A stretch of 64,000 nt of DNA from Pegea sp. RAD2-039 (Eukaryota > Chordata > Thaliacea > Salpida > Salpidae), in the NCBI GenBank assembly GCA_034620365.1, contig JAQGEQ010000180.1, positions 1 to 64,000 on the forward strand. Reading direction: 5' to 3'. Of this stretch, positions 11,696 through 24,783 are shown piece after piece; the first letter of the stretch is position 1, and each line of letters opens with the position of its first letter. The translations under genes were made by a program, and so were the position numbers. Below the pieces are notes generated by a model, which saw nothing but the letters and a program-made list of their open reading frames with translations, had not been told where the DNA came from and did no database searches.

Positions 11696-12349
11696 AATAG
11701 CCTCAAGAAACCTACAAAAGTTTCTGCTGAAGTTGTTTTAAACTGAATTATTTAAACTCAGTGTTTGAAATGATATATAATTTATTTTTTTTTGAAACAA
11801 ATTATATTAAAAAGCTGTTCGGGCTCAAAAAGAAATTAAAATTTTATTTCTTTATATTTGTTAAAGACCCACTGTGATATCAATAAAATCAGTTTACTTA
11901 TTCTTATTTATTTAATGTTTTGTTCTAAAATTTAAAGAAAATAATTTCAAGATTCAGGAATTGTCTTATTTTTTAAAGCATTTAAACATTCCTCTATTTT
12001 GTAGAAACCAATATCTAGTCTCTATTATTAATTTAGTTTGCAAATTTAAATTTGACTTCTTGGGCCAATTAACCGAAAGTCCATTTTCACAGTTTGCTAG
12101 TAAAATTAAATGAAGATAGTTTGAAGCGATTAAAATCTAACTAAACGTTGCAAAAGTTTGGTAAAAATATTTTACTTTTAATTTAAATTGTTTAAAAATA
12201 AACTGTTACAAGTTGTTTAGAAAATTCTATTTGAATAAGTTTCAGGTTATAGGTTATATTCTATTTGAGTAAGTGCTTATAAGTTGTGATATAGTTATTT
12301 ATAGGAAGTGATTTGTATGGTATATGTATTGTGATTGGTGACAGTAAAA
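11696..12349. other. No gene seen
   Basis: AT-rich sequence without convincing coding potential between the block segment and the LINE. Confidence 0.5.
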
Positions 12350-14990
12350 ATCTTTTATGAAAACTATGGTGGATTCACATAAAAGTGGCAAGACCTTACG
12401 GTCTACTGTAAATAAAAATCCTGAAAGAGATTGCAATTGCCAATCCTGCAATAAAATTTACTCTAGTGAAGATGCTGTAATTGAATGCTTAAATGCCTTT
12501 CCTGCTTTCATCTCACCTGTAGTAATCTGAGCAAGAAAATCTATGATATGTTTGATAAAAACCATATGACGCAAACGGGATTTAAATGGTTTTGCATTAA
12601 ATGTAGAACCATGGCCACAACAGCTACCTCACCCAATTCTGATGAAAAAATATTATCAGACATCAGCAAATCTATATCTGATGAATTAGTGAAACTTAAA
12701 TCGGAAATTGCCAAGATTGATTAGAAAGTTTTTAGTTTGTCTAAATCAATGGACGAACTGAATGCGTCTAAATGTTTAACTTGAAAAGCGATAATACTAA
12801 TTCAGCCTTTCTAAGCTTCTTCAATACCAATAATCTATCCAAGATGGTAACTTTTCCGACCCAAGCTAGTGGTAATACTTTGGATCTTTTTGTCACATCA
12901 AGACCCGAGAACATTATCTGCGTTGATCAAAAAGAACCTTTTGCTCTGAAATGCGATCACAACATGATTGAAATCGAGCTCCATCAAATTTTTTTTATGA
13001 ACTTTAAAACTTCAAGCAAAAGGAATTTTTACTGTGGAAATTATACTGGCATTAACAACTTTTTATCAGATGTTGACTAGATTTATGTTTTTAACTCTTC
13101 CGAAGACATCAATACTTATTACTCAAGATTTACTAACATCGTTAAAGAGTCAATCAAAAAACTCTTACCTTTTTATAGAATCAACAAAAAACCACATTTA
13201 CCCAATTAATTAAGGAACTTACAACATTTAAAAAACCTTCTATACAAATAAACTAAAACAGACCCTTCCATCAAATTTCCTTACAAAGATCTTTGTATAG
13301 TTTACAAGAAATCTATTTCTAATTTCTGTTTAGGAAGAGAAAGTGCAGTTTCATTTTCACCTGGCAGAAAAACGTTTTTTGGTTTCATAAATCGCAAGCT
13401 TAAGGCGAGATCTCAAATACCTCCCTTACTTGATAACAGCGACCAGCTTGTGATGGAACCAGAAAATAAATCTGAGTTGCTAAACAATCAATTTATTAAC
13501 CGATGATGGCAATACTCCTTCTTTCTCCTACTCCAATATTCATACAAATGTCTTTGAGATGGTAGATCTTGACATAACGGTCGATATGGTATCTAAGGTT
13601 ATTTCTTCCTTAAAATCATCAGTTTCCAACACCCCAGATCAGATCCCAGCTTTGTTTTTAAGAAAATCTACTCCATCTTTATCACTACCTTTATTGCTTT
13701 TATTAACATGACTCTGAGGCGAGGAAGAGTTCCACAAATTTGGAAGAAAGCTATTATTGCTCCAACTCATAAAAGGGGTCCTAGAAACACCGTACTTAAC
13801 TACAGACCAGTTTCACTGACTTCAGTTATCTGCAGAACTCAAGAGAATATCATTCACAATCATATGACCAGTCATTTGATAGAGCACCATCTAATATCTG
13901 ATGTCCAACATGGCTTTGTGAAACAGAGATCTTCCCTCACTCAACATTTCACTTTTTGTAATGAGCTTACAGCCCATTATGAAAGTAATACTCCCTGTGA
14001 CATCATATACCTCGATATTGCCAAAGCGTTTGAATCTGTTTCTCACAACAAGCTCTTTTTTGTATTTAAAAACTCATAAATCAACAGGTATATCTTACAG
14101 TGAATTGAAGATTACTTATCAGGTAGAACCCAACAAACTCGGGTAGAATTTTCTTTATCTACTTCTAGTCATATCACTAGTGGTGTTCCTCAGGGTTCCG
14201 TTCTGGGTCCCCTTCTCTTTTTAATTTTCATCCAAGACCTCATCAGAAGATTAGTAGCAGTAGATGATGTCAGAGTGTTTGTGTATGCAGATGATATCAA
14301 GCTATTATCTTGTAATCCTTCAAAACTTCAAACTGCACTACACACTGTAGAAAACTGGTCTACGAATTGGCAGCTCAGAATCCAGCTCTTAAAGTCTGAA
14401 CATTTTCTCGTAAACCAGCTGCAAATTTATTGAACCAATACTCCATCAAAGGATTTATTATTCAACGAGTATCTTTGGACCTAGACGTTGGCATTACTCT
14501 ATCATCTGACTTTAAATGGCGCAATTATCTTTCCAAAATCTTTGTAAAATCAATCAACTTTATCTACCGTATTATAAAGACCTTTACTTCTAAGGACCCA
14601 GATTTTGTATCAATCTTTTCAAACTTTAAGTACGTCAAATTCTTGAAAACAATGTTAGTACATGGATGCCATATCAAGTTAATGATATCAAAAAAATTGA
14701 GTCTGTTCAGGCCACATTTACGAGATTAGTATGCAGGAAACGTAATATTAAGTATGACCGTTATAAACATTGTCTCAGTTTCTTCAATTTAGATACTTTG
14801 GAAAATCAACGGATTAAATACGACTTAGTTCTTATTTTTAAAATTATCCACAATTTAATTGACCTTAAATTTGATGACTTCTTTTCCATTAGTACTTCCC
14901 TCAAGTTATATCAACTCAGACGACACACAGTACACCTTAATGAGCCTATATTACTTGGTACGTTAATTAAAGAAAGTTTTTTATGATTTG
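12350..14990 (+). mobile_element. Degenerate non-LTR retrotransposon (CR1/jockey-like, PHD-type ORF1)
   Basis: ORF1 (about 12410-12724) has a PHD-like zinc pattern: CQSC, CLSC, FHLTC, then FKWFCIKC, interrupted by a frameshift. It jumps at about 12770 into the end of an AP endonuclease domain (NNLSKMVTFPTQ, TLDLFVTSRP, CDHNMIEIEL). The linker and reverse transcriptase follow: TPDQIPALFL, VLNYRPVSLTS, IIYLDIAKAF (first catalytic Asp), SGVPQGSVLGPLLF and YADDIKL (catalytic pair). Frames change several times and stops interrupt it, so it is immobile. The end of ORF1 and the start of the endonuclease are missing by internal deletion. The C-terminal part runs to about 14984. Confidence 0.85.
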
Positions 14991-16079
14991 GCGAAATAGT
15001 ACTTGGATCTAGCTTCTATTTTGAGGTTCAAATTGGGTCATCTATGAAGCAGCCGCAAAGGAAAAGAATTAAGAGAAGAGCTGATATGACTATCAAGACC
15101 ATAACTGAGTATTTGTGTGCTACTCAGCTTAATAAAAGAGCATCTTGACGCTCTAGTTATTAAAAAGTAAAAAAGTTAAAAAAGAGAAAGCAGAAGAGAT
15201 TCTACCTCAAGGGCAAAAGAACAAACAATAAGCACTACTGGATCTAATCAGGGATCAAGAAGTAAGCGAGAGCTTTCTCGCTGTGAAGAAGAGCAGGATG
15301 GAAGCAATCACAAATGGAGACGGGAGAGTTATGAGCGTTTTCCCAAAGATTAATAGTGAACTCCTTATAGATTGTTACAACTACAGCATAAAAAACAAAC
15401 TGAAGCAAGATACAAACTTTGTAGCGCTAGAACTTCCTTCCTATACTTTGTATTGTTTCATTTCGCTTGGTTCTTTTATTCAGTATGCAAATTTTTTGGT
15501 AGAAGTTTTCCTTTCACCCGCAGTTACTTAGTTCGTCAGAGATACAAAATTACTTTTAACAAATTGCAGTATATGGAGAAGAAGAACTTTTTTTCGAGTT
15601 TATTTTGTGTAAAAACATTAAATGAAGTCGGATCCGAAACATTTGAAACTTTTAATAGATCTTCTGCCCCTTAGAATTCCAATTTTTTGTAGAGAGCGCA
15701 GGGACTTTTTTGGTTTAGGAAGATGGGTTTGTAAATTTTTAGATAATGTCCATTAATTCTCTATGAGAGGTAAAAGTGGCAGTGAGTTTGATATGAAATG
15801 GGAAACACAATGGAGATTGATTTGACAAAGCAAGAAGAGAGCTTTGTACATTCACTTAAGATAAAGATGTTAACTAAAAGTTTCTATCCTTAATCTAGTC
15901 AACAAACAAGATGATGTGTAAACAATATTGAATTGCTGGAGGCTAACCCGATGATAAGCTTTATATAAAGAGTCATCATCATTTCAATATACAAACTAAC
16001 TAATAGCTGAATTTCATCTGCATATACAAACAAACTAACATCATCTACTGATATTTGAGTCTATAGACAGCTCTTTTAG
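14991..16079. other. Unassigned stretch downstream of the LINE
   Basis: Richer in G and C than its surroundings. Open frames overlap at 15283-15674 and one segment reads RDQEVSESFLAVKKSRME, but I recognise no family. It may be the tail of the LINE, a second insertion or a gene relic. The sequence shared with the flank at 4870 begins at about 16080. Confidence 0.35.
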
Positions 16080-16482
16080 CTTAAACATTTTAAAGAATGT
16101 TCAAAAATGAACTTTTGTTAAGTTTAAATAAAAATTCCAAAATATTTCTAATCGGGGTTCCAAGATAACATCAGATAGGATGTCTAGAAAGAAAATAATA
16201 AAGATCATTAAAAAGACATTAGAAAGTTGCGATAAAAGTAAATTTCTTAAAAGGACAGTTTAGCTAGTAACTAATTGATTCAATTAAAAATTAATCTAAT
16301 TATCTAAAATATTTGTTGATTGATCATTCGAATTTATTAATTACAATTCTTTCTACTAAAAGCTTTTTAAAGACTCAAATTAACATCACAACAAATCGAA
16401 TAAATGAAACTTTTATTAAAACAACAAAATAAACAATTTTAACAAATAAACTAAAAATCAAACAAATGAAAGTTTCATAAAC

Positions 16483-19070
16483 TCAATTGTGACTTCTCAG
16501 ATGTTTGTTTAAAACAGAAGGAGACAAAAACCCTTTTTTACAAACACTGCAGTTATATGGGAAGTTTCTGGTGTGGATGTTGATCTCGTGTTGCTTCAAA
16601 GTAGATGAATTCGTAAATGATTTTGAGCAATTCTTGCAATGAAACAACCTCTCGCCTGTGTGGATTCGTTTGTGTACTGTGAGACTACATGATCGCCCAA
16701 ATGTCTTTCCACATTGATTACAAACAAAAGCTTTTTGCTTCTGGTGAGTATTACGGATATGTTGTTGCTTGTTAGATTTCCGACTAAACGATTTTTCGCA
16801 AAGCTCGCATTGATACGTCACCTTTAAGTGAACTGACTCATTATGCCGGTTGAGGTTCTTTTTTAGGCCAAAGCTTTTTCCACACAAGCGGCAAACAAAA
16901 TTTTTCAATTTATTATGGGTTACTTGGTGTTGTTTGAGATGGCATTTATAATCCGCAGAAAAGTCACAGAGATTGCATGGATACTTTTTATCAGACGGAT
17001 GTTTTCTTTTAAGATGAACGTCAAAAACTTTCTTATCAGCAAAAATGTCTTCACAAAACTCGCAGTGATAAAGATCAGCTGCACAATAATTGTTTTATTA
17101 CAAAAATTAATTTTATTCTAGTACTAGAAACATTACTAAGATATATTTTTTTACAAATAATTGAAAAAGTTTAATTTACTTCTTTTGAGTAATTCAGGAT
17201 TCCTTTTCAGATTCTTGATTTCTTTCTGAGGACTTTTAGCTGTAAAAAGTTACTTGTAGTTATTCATAAGATTGTCTTTGTGACTAATAACATTAGTTAA
17301 CTTATTCGATTTTTCAATTAAAGTAATTTATAAATAATTTAGTATTATTTTACTAAATAAATATCTTCTAACTTTTGTTTTCATCTTTCGGGGCATCTTC
17401 TAAATCTTCATGTTCATTATCAAGAACATTTTCAAGCATTTCTTCATTATCATCTGCAGTATCCTCATAATCATCTTTATCACCATTATCAAGAGCGTTC
17501 TTCATTTGATCTTCATCTTCACAAATATACAGAGTATTATCAATGTGATCTTCATCATCACAACCATCCAGAGTACTATCAATGTGATCTTTATTTCCAT
17601 CTTCAAAATTGCAATCATTAACGTCATTTAGGTCTTCATCATCAAGAACATTTCCATCCAAGTTTTCATAATCATTACTTTCAACTACATCTTTAACTGG
17701 ATCTTTATCAACAACATCATCATCCAGTTGTTCTTGAATGGCTTCAGGACATTCTGTAACAATAAGACTAATTAAAAAACCTTCAGTGCAAGTTCTATTG
17801 GTCATGTTAAGGGTTTTAATTCTATTCCTTATCAAAACAGATCACTATTATTTAATAATAATATATTATCTATAATGTAAATGGGTTACTATTGGTCATA
17901 AATATTTTCTTGTTTGTGATTACTTATAACACTAGAAACATTATAACTTTAGATTAGAAGTTGTACTTAAAACAGTTTTACTTTCCAACTTTCTTCTTTT
18001 AATCTCTGGTTGATTGAAACAACTTTTACATCCACCACAACCTTGACTATCAGATTTTGATCCTTTTAAAACAAATTTGTTGTTTAAATTTAAATATTTT
18101 ATTGAATATAAACTTGTATCACAATTTCTTGGTCAGGCAGTAAGATTAACAGTCATTAGATTATTAAAAGATCAAAATTATAAAAACCAGTTCAATAAAA
18201 GATTTATCAAACACTTCAACAATATTACTTCAAAGGTTTTCTCAGTTCATTATATTAAACTTCCAATATTAAAATAACTTGGTTATATAACTAAACACCA
18301 AAACATAAACAAACAATAAAATCATATATTATAACATCATAAGATCATTTAAAGTTGAAATTTACCTTCTTCAACCAATAAACTAGAAGAATTGAAGTCT
18401 TCTTTTTGTTTAGTTTGAAAATGAATTTGAGTTTCTATTGGTTCTGTCTTACAAAGCTAGGAAGCAAAAAAAAACCTAGTAAAATTATACAGTCTAGATT
18501 ATTTATTTATAAAAGATTAAAAAGAAATTCATAAAAAAATACTAAAACCATCTAACAAATTATTTTTTTCATGTAGAAACAACTAACATTTTGACAATAA
18601 TTATATATAAACAAAATAATGATACTTACAAAGGTTTCAGATAAAGATACAGTGTTTAGGTCTTCTCCTTGACTTGTAGAAGCAACAGGTCCCTTAGATG
18701 GAATTTCAGAGATGTTATTATCACCATTTGAAACCACTTTCCCTAAACTATTTCCATTGTTTTGTGTTTTTTCTTCATAATATTTTATGATTTTACACTT
18801 TGCATATTGTATTTCTGAAGAACTCCAACTTATGTTATTCTGAAGCCTTTTCATGTTAAACCAACGCTGAATCAATTTATATGAATAGCCAGATTTTTCA
18901 GAGAGTTTAATTAGTTGTTCTTCTGATGGGTAAGGGAAAGCACAAAAATTATTCAAAAATTCCAACTCAATAGTGGGAGAAATATAATTATCTGCAGGAG
19001 TTTGATCAGCTACAGCAAAATTATTCTCTTCTAACCACAAATCAGCAGTAATAACTTGATGAATTTCCAT
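16483..19070 (-). CDS. Homeodomain / acidic / seven C2H2-finger protein (five exons, about 522 aa)
   Basis: Proposed exons are 18630-19070, 18366-18456, 17373-17753, 17180-17239 and 16483-17078. All junctions are GT/AG with matching phases, and the sum is 523 codons including TGA. Residues about 33-85 are a divergent homeodomain (PYPSEEQ, then IQRWFNMKR). Exon 3 is extremely acidic, with repeated DED/DNG-type units. Exon 4 is a short linker with LKRNPELLKR. Exon 5 holds seven fingers starting CEFC, CNLC, CRLC, CELC, CNQC, CKNC and CSVC, all with complete C2H2 ligands. The product should be a nuclear DNA-binding regulator. I know no named protein with this architecture. Exon 4 resembles the piece that follows the SET domain in the pseudogenes at 3738 and 10104, so the gene may descend from a PRDM-like ancestor. 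Confidence 0.8.
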
Positions 19071-20848
19071 TATTATCAATTACTAAGTCTGTTTATAAAA
19101 GAAATATTAATAAGCTTAACTCAAGTTTAATTGAAAAAGAAAGTTTTTCTATATAACTTATATAAACAATTTAAATTATTTGATTTATATTTTTGTTTAT
19201 TAATGTACATCTAAATATAAAAATGCATAAAAATATCTATAAACAGACTTCAAAATAGAATGAATTATTTTAAAATCATGCTAAAAAAACATTGAAAAAA
19301 AAAGTCACTGAAATAAACATTTGTTATAAAAAGTTAAAATACTTTTTTAAATAAACATCGTGTACGACTGTTTTTTAATGATAAAGAAAGCAACTAAAAT
19401 AATCTGGTAACTTAACTTTTTAAATTTAACAAATAAAGTTTGGTGATATTATGTAAGATTTAAGCAAAATAATTCAGTAGAATTCGAATAAAATAAACTC
19501 TTAAAACTTTAAAAATTCAAAATAAATCTTAAAAGAAATTTTTTATTAAATAAATTGAGAACTATACCAACGGTAAATAACTTAGCCAATTTTTTCTTCT
19601 CTCTTTAATTTAACTTACATTCCTCTGTCTAAGTAGTAAAAGTTTTATTTAAGTGACGCCATTTATTGGTATATAAACTGCACTTGGAGTTTAATAAAAT
19701 TGTTCTATCAATTTAATCAGATATAAAATAACTAATATCTACAAAAAAAAACAATTTTTAGACTTATGGATTCAATAACACCAAAGAAATCGGTGACAAA
19801 TTGAAAATAAAACAATTATACATTTGAATAAATTAAAACTATTCTAATAGAGAGATCTATTAAACTACAAAAGTTGCCAATAACCAAAGTTATAAAAGTG
19901 CTCAAGCCTAGCTTGGATAAGATATTAACATATGCGGTAAAATATTCTACTGTTATTCGTTTTAAATATACTACAAACAACTCTGAATACACTACCAGAG
20001 GCAAAAATATGTTCTTTACAAAATAATTAAGTGAAAAAAACATTATGTATAAATGATACATTTAAAGAAAGTAGAAAAATGATCAGATCTGTTCCTCTTA
20101 TAGTCAAAAGTATATACTATAAACTTGAATTTGGAAATATGCATCTGTAATAACTTTCTCATGCATCAATATTTACTTCTTAATGGTTTGTCAACTTTCA
20201 CTTCAACAACCTGTGGAACAATTATTTAATAAAAACTCTAAAAACTTCTACCAAAACCAACTAAGCAAAAGTATAAAGGAACTAGTAACAAGAATGGATT
20301 CTCACAGAAGCTGAGGATATGAAACATATACCCAAGTATCAGTGGAATCTAATATCAGTTGTAAAAGTTTTTCAGGGGCTGTAAAAGTAACAGAAATTGA
20401 AGTCACCTGGTAATGACAAAATGTCAAACTTCTGGCTGCACCACCTACTGGTCATAATGCAAGTGCAAACCAACTGAACAAATAAGTTTTATGATAGATA
20501 AATGATAATATCTTATCATTGATGATATCTAAGCATAAACCACAAGTGATAGTTGCATTGGCATCTTTCTTTAAGTAGTCTATAACACCTGAAACAGTTT
20601 AAGATACCTGAAACTGTGAAAAGACACCAAAAACAGTAAAAAATAGCAGAAACAGTAAAAAGTCGTAAAAATATTTCAATACTGTTTAATCTTTAACTTT
20701 AATTATCTTCATTACTGCCAGTTTTGTGAGGAAATTTTTGGAAATGAAAGAGTTTTGAAGTCTTATATAAAAAGGAAACACAAAAATAATGAGAAAAAGT
20801 TTTTTTGCAATATATGTAGTTATTCAACTGATAATCCAACCACTTTCT
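19071..20848. repeat. Duplicated block, copy 3 (truncated)
   Basis: Matches the first part of the blocks at 389 and 6753, again abutting a homeodomain-gene start codon. It contains the plus-strand finger remnant at about 20711-20848 (FFCNICSYSTD) with an internal deletion relative to the other copies, and stops before the SET region. No other gene is visible in it. Confidence 0.8.
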
Positions 20849-21559
20849 AAAAAAGTTTATAAAAAAATAAATTTTAACAAATTACTTATTATTATGGTTA
20901 TCATCTAATGAATAAAAATCTTAAGTATAATTGTAGAAACTAAAAGATTAAAAAAAATGAATTAATCACTTCAAATTAATAATTTTAATATCACTATGAA
21001 AGCATGTTTAAATAAAAAACTTACAAAAATTTCCTGTTAACAAACTCGGTAAATAACAACAAAAACTCAACTGTCAGGATGCAGAATGAACTGACAGCGC
21101 CCAATGTTCAGAAACCTTTGCGGTAAATAATCTACGGTTCATACGTTCTGTGATTACCATAGAAAAATAGCTGGGTAAGAAACTATAAGAGGTATGCTTT
21201 CAATAATCTTTTGGAATATTAAGTAAATGATATTTGTCATATGGATTCAAATCACAAATTGTACAACTCTTACAGCAAACATGAAACATTGTGATTGCCG
21301 AAAAATAATGCAAAGGTTTTAAGGATCACAGCTTAACATTAATGTAGAAAACAAGGAAAAAGTCAGGAACAACCGATAGATGAGTAAATGGCCATAGAAA
21401 TGATAAATACCAGCTATTATATAACATTTATAAAAGCTGTAAACAAAACAAAAGAATTTTCTAGAAAATTAAGTTTTTTTTAATAAAATAAATTTAAATG
21501 TATGCTCTTCTTTTCAACATTTAATTAAAATATCCGGAGAAGGAACAAAAAGCAAGTTT
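20849..21559. other. No gene seen
   Basis: AT-rich sequence without a supported feature between the truncated block and the LINE fragment. Confidence 0.5.
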
Positions 21560-22210
21560 GACATTTAGTAGATCAGGTACTATACCATCGCTACCAGATG
21601 CTTCTCAACACCCATTGATGAAATGGCTTTGCTGGGTTCTTCTCTTGTTGGTCCACAATCTAGCTCTCATATGACTAGTAGTTGCTACATTTTATCCGTT
21701 ATAGTGTTCATCACGGTGTTTTGCAGTGAGTAAACGAGTTAAAAATGTTCCACACGCTTCCCTATTGGTTTCTTATTTTTGTACAAGATTTCTCTTGCGG
21801 CAGATTGCAGGGGCTGTTAGACGTTTTGTGGATTCAATTGCACATCTAACACCATCATAAACGGATCTGGTGTCACCTATTGCTGCTACAGCTTCGATTT
21901 TTTACAGCCAAAACTCATTGACACATTTTCTTGCAGCTCAGCAAATACTTTTCTAGCTTTGTGCAAAATCTCAGAATTGCTAGATTGTTTTTGGTGCTTT
22001 ACATGCGCTTGACGCTTCTTTTTTCGAAGCAGTCTTTGCTGTCATAAGTCTTCACTCCAAGAGCTTCCAGTGCGCTATTGTACATCTTAACCTTCATTTT
22101 GAAGCAAGACATAGAGGTAGTATTGTTGATGACTTTAATATATCCATTAAAGTTAGGAATTCTACAATTTTCTCTGGAATGCACATGGCGATGGTGTCTA
22201 AGCGCGGTTT
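21560..22210 (-). mobile_element. Degenerate LINE fragment (endonuclease end to RT start)
   Basis: The minus strand, in shifting frames, reads ALEALGVKTYDSKDCFEKR, then GDTRSVYDGVRCAIESTKR, then KAISSMG and ASGSDGIVPDLLN. This order, with the GDTR-YDG linker and the GPDGI-like RT entry motif, is typical of the region between endonuclease and reverse transcriptase in non-LTR elements. It belongs to a different element type from the one at 12350. The catalytic YADD part is absent and stops are frequent. Confidence 0.7.
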
Positions 22211-22954
22211 ACGTCGATATTTGTTTTAGACTTGTACTTTGTCTTACTTGAAAGATGCAATTTAAAGTATACTAGAGGTGATTATTTAGAAAGTTTTTCT
22301 TTTATTGAATATTATTTGTATTTTTACATTTTTGATTTTAGAATAACAAACACTAGAATCAGAATGAAACTCTGATGTAATCATTTACATGTCTTCTGTG
22401 CATCTTGGACATTGAAGAACTTAATTGTCTAATTATTTAATTATTTATTCGATCTTAATAATTTTTTCTATAGACAGGATTTCTAATAGTTTGTGTTTAT
22501 ATTCAAACAAGCTAATAAATAAAAAAGCTGAAACTATTTACCTTTATTTAGTTTAGAAGCCTTTTGCAGGATTTAATTCAGTGTTTCAGATATTAAGAGT
22601 CAAATTTCAACTTTGTCAAATGAGCAAATAATGTTTTCCCCAAATAATTTTCTATAACTAAATTACTGTTGAGCAATCTATAAACTCCTTTAAGAAAGTC
22701 TAAACAAGAAGTCTTCCAAAACAATTCTTATTCACAAGATGCTACTAATAACTAAAAATCTGACTTAAAATCTTTATGTAATAATATTCTTATAGAAAAT
22801 TGTTAAATCAGTTTTGCTTACTACTAATATTGACTTTAATTTAATTTGAAAAAGTAATACAGATGCATCCATATAAAAAATTATTTATTCAGAACTAGTT
22901 CAGTTGCTTCACACCAAATTCACAAATCTTTCAAGATATACAAATTTAACATCG
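22211..22954. other. No gene seen
   Basis: AT-rich sequence without a supported feature, up to the start of the Ly6-gene duplication. Confidence 0.5.
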
Positions 22955-23350
22955 TTTGAAATAAATAACATTTAGACAATTTTGTTACCAAGTGATGTAT
23001 AATGCTGCCAGTTTATTTTTTCACTTAATTTGATATTTTTTGTTAATTACTTTTTTTTGCTTATGCTTCAATAGATTGAAGCTTATGCTTCGATGAATAA
23101 AACCAATAAATTGAAAGAACTTTCGTAAAACCTCTAACTTTTACGAAACAAAAATTACCAACAAAACATTTCTCTATTAGTGGATCTTAGTTTTATTTTT
23201 TAATGTTCTTCTGAATTTAGTCAAATATTTTTCAATTATAATATACAAGTTACAACAGTTATCACTTTTACAAAGTATAAAGTTTTGATATATTTACAAT
23301 TGTTAGTAAATAACTAATGTAAGAAATATATTGTGGAAGATTTCGCTTGT

Positions 23351-24783
23351 TTAACAAGTAGTAAAATAGTCAGATTCTCCAGGATAAACTTCGATGTATA
23401 ACTTGTATAGCTTCCTCCATAATTGCTGATCTCGCTTCCAAATATTTTGTACATATGTTTCATCTAAAATCATTAATACACTTTTAGTAAACAATTGATA
23501 ATAAGTAAAAACTATTTCAAAAATAATACTCGTCAATTACCAATGTAATCATGGTCGATGCAAGACAGATTTGACATCTACTGTAGGAGATGTAACAACA
23601 TTTTTCTGATGATTCACAACTGATGCCATCATCATTATCACATTTAGGAAGTTTAAAATCACTATCTTCAGGAATAAAAATTTTGTTATATAAAATAAAA
23701 AAGTTAAAAATTTGAAAAAAAGTTTGTAAATTTACATTTTGTCTGCAAATTCTTTTAAAAACACTTCCAACATATTAACTCTCCAACTAAAATAATCACA
23801 AGACCATGCTCGGCGACGTCCACATTTAGATGAATCATCATAAAATCTTGAACAATTGAAGTCAACTGTTCTATCTTTACTAAGAGGTGGACATTCTTAG
23901 AAACAGATTAAAATGAAATTAACTTGTCTTTAAACAATTAGATTGAATGTAATACTTGAAGATGGTGAAGTATAAGTTGTTATTTCAGCTGTTGTTTCAA
24001 CCACAGTTGTTGGTGGCTGAGTTGTTGGTAGCTGAGTTGTTGGTAGCTGAGTTGTTGGTGGCTGAATTATTGAAATATTATTACAAAGATCTTCAGAACA
24101 AAAGCTATGTGAGCAAGTTGTTATGTCTTCTGCTTCACAAAAGGACGGATCGCTGAAATCATTGTCTATCTTGACACAGTTTGCTACATAAGCTGTGTAT
24201 GGTGCTGCAATTGAGATAAAAAAATTACTTGTGATCACCAAACTTCTACTCACTAAACTAAGTTCTAGAAATGAATAGTAAGTTTTTAAAACTCTTTTTA
24301 AAAAGTTATCAAATAGTAAATTTAGAGTTAAAGTTTGTTTATTTTAAAATTTTTGAGACTAAATTAATTGTTCTTACCAGAAAGAAATCTATATATTGTA
24401 AAGTAGCAAGATGTGGATTCAGGACAGTCAGCTTCATCACTTTCAAGTAGAACTAATTTTTCTGTCTTATCTTCTATAAAACCACGATACACTACACATT
24501 TGATTCCATCTAAATTAAAGAATATTTAGTTTGAAGTCGTTATTAAATATTCAGAATGTGTATCAATAAATATTTAAAAGACTTCTATTATCAGTTTTAT
24601 TATATTATTTGTGAGAATATATGTTAGTAAGAGGTTCTCTTTTCAAGCATACTACTTTGTGTTTATTGTAAAGAAGAAACAAATTTTCAAATATTATTAA
24701 TAATAAACTATTCGAATATTTTCACCTGCAGTATTCACAGCATAAATCAAAACTGTTACTAAAGCTAATACTATAGACTTCAT
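23351..24783 (-). CDS. Secreted Ly6/three-finger-like protein with Thr/Pro linker, copy 1 (damaged downstream)
   Basis: Exon 1 (24726-24783) encodes a signal peptide, MKSIVLALVTVLIYAVNTA. Exon 2 (24378-24509) and exon 3 (ending at 23930 if unspliced) form a Ly6/uPAR-like domain: IKC, DCPESTSC, then four more cysteines ending SEDLCNN. A linker with four PTT-Q repeats follows. With the TAA at 23930 the product is about 154 aa. Downstream exons like those of copy 2 exist (23736-23895 and 23351-23463), but the AG before the middle Cys-rich exon is lost and a one-base deletion shifts its frame. Only the short form looks possible. The product is likely extracellular; its partner is unknown. Confidence 0.7.

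Noticed and set aside
17410..17631. Plus-strand open frame rich in Ile
   Set aside because: It is the antisense of the acidic exon of the homeodomain/finger gene.
23065..23100. Short palindrome around GCTTCAATAGATTGAAGC, also at about 28955
   Set aside because: It is copied with the tandem unit and has no linked feature; short hairpins are expected in AT-rich DNA.
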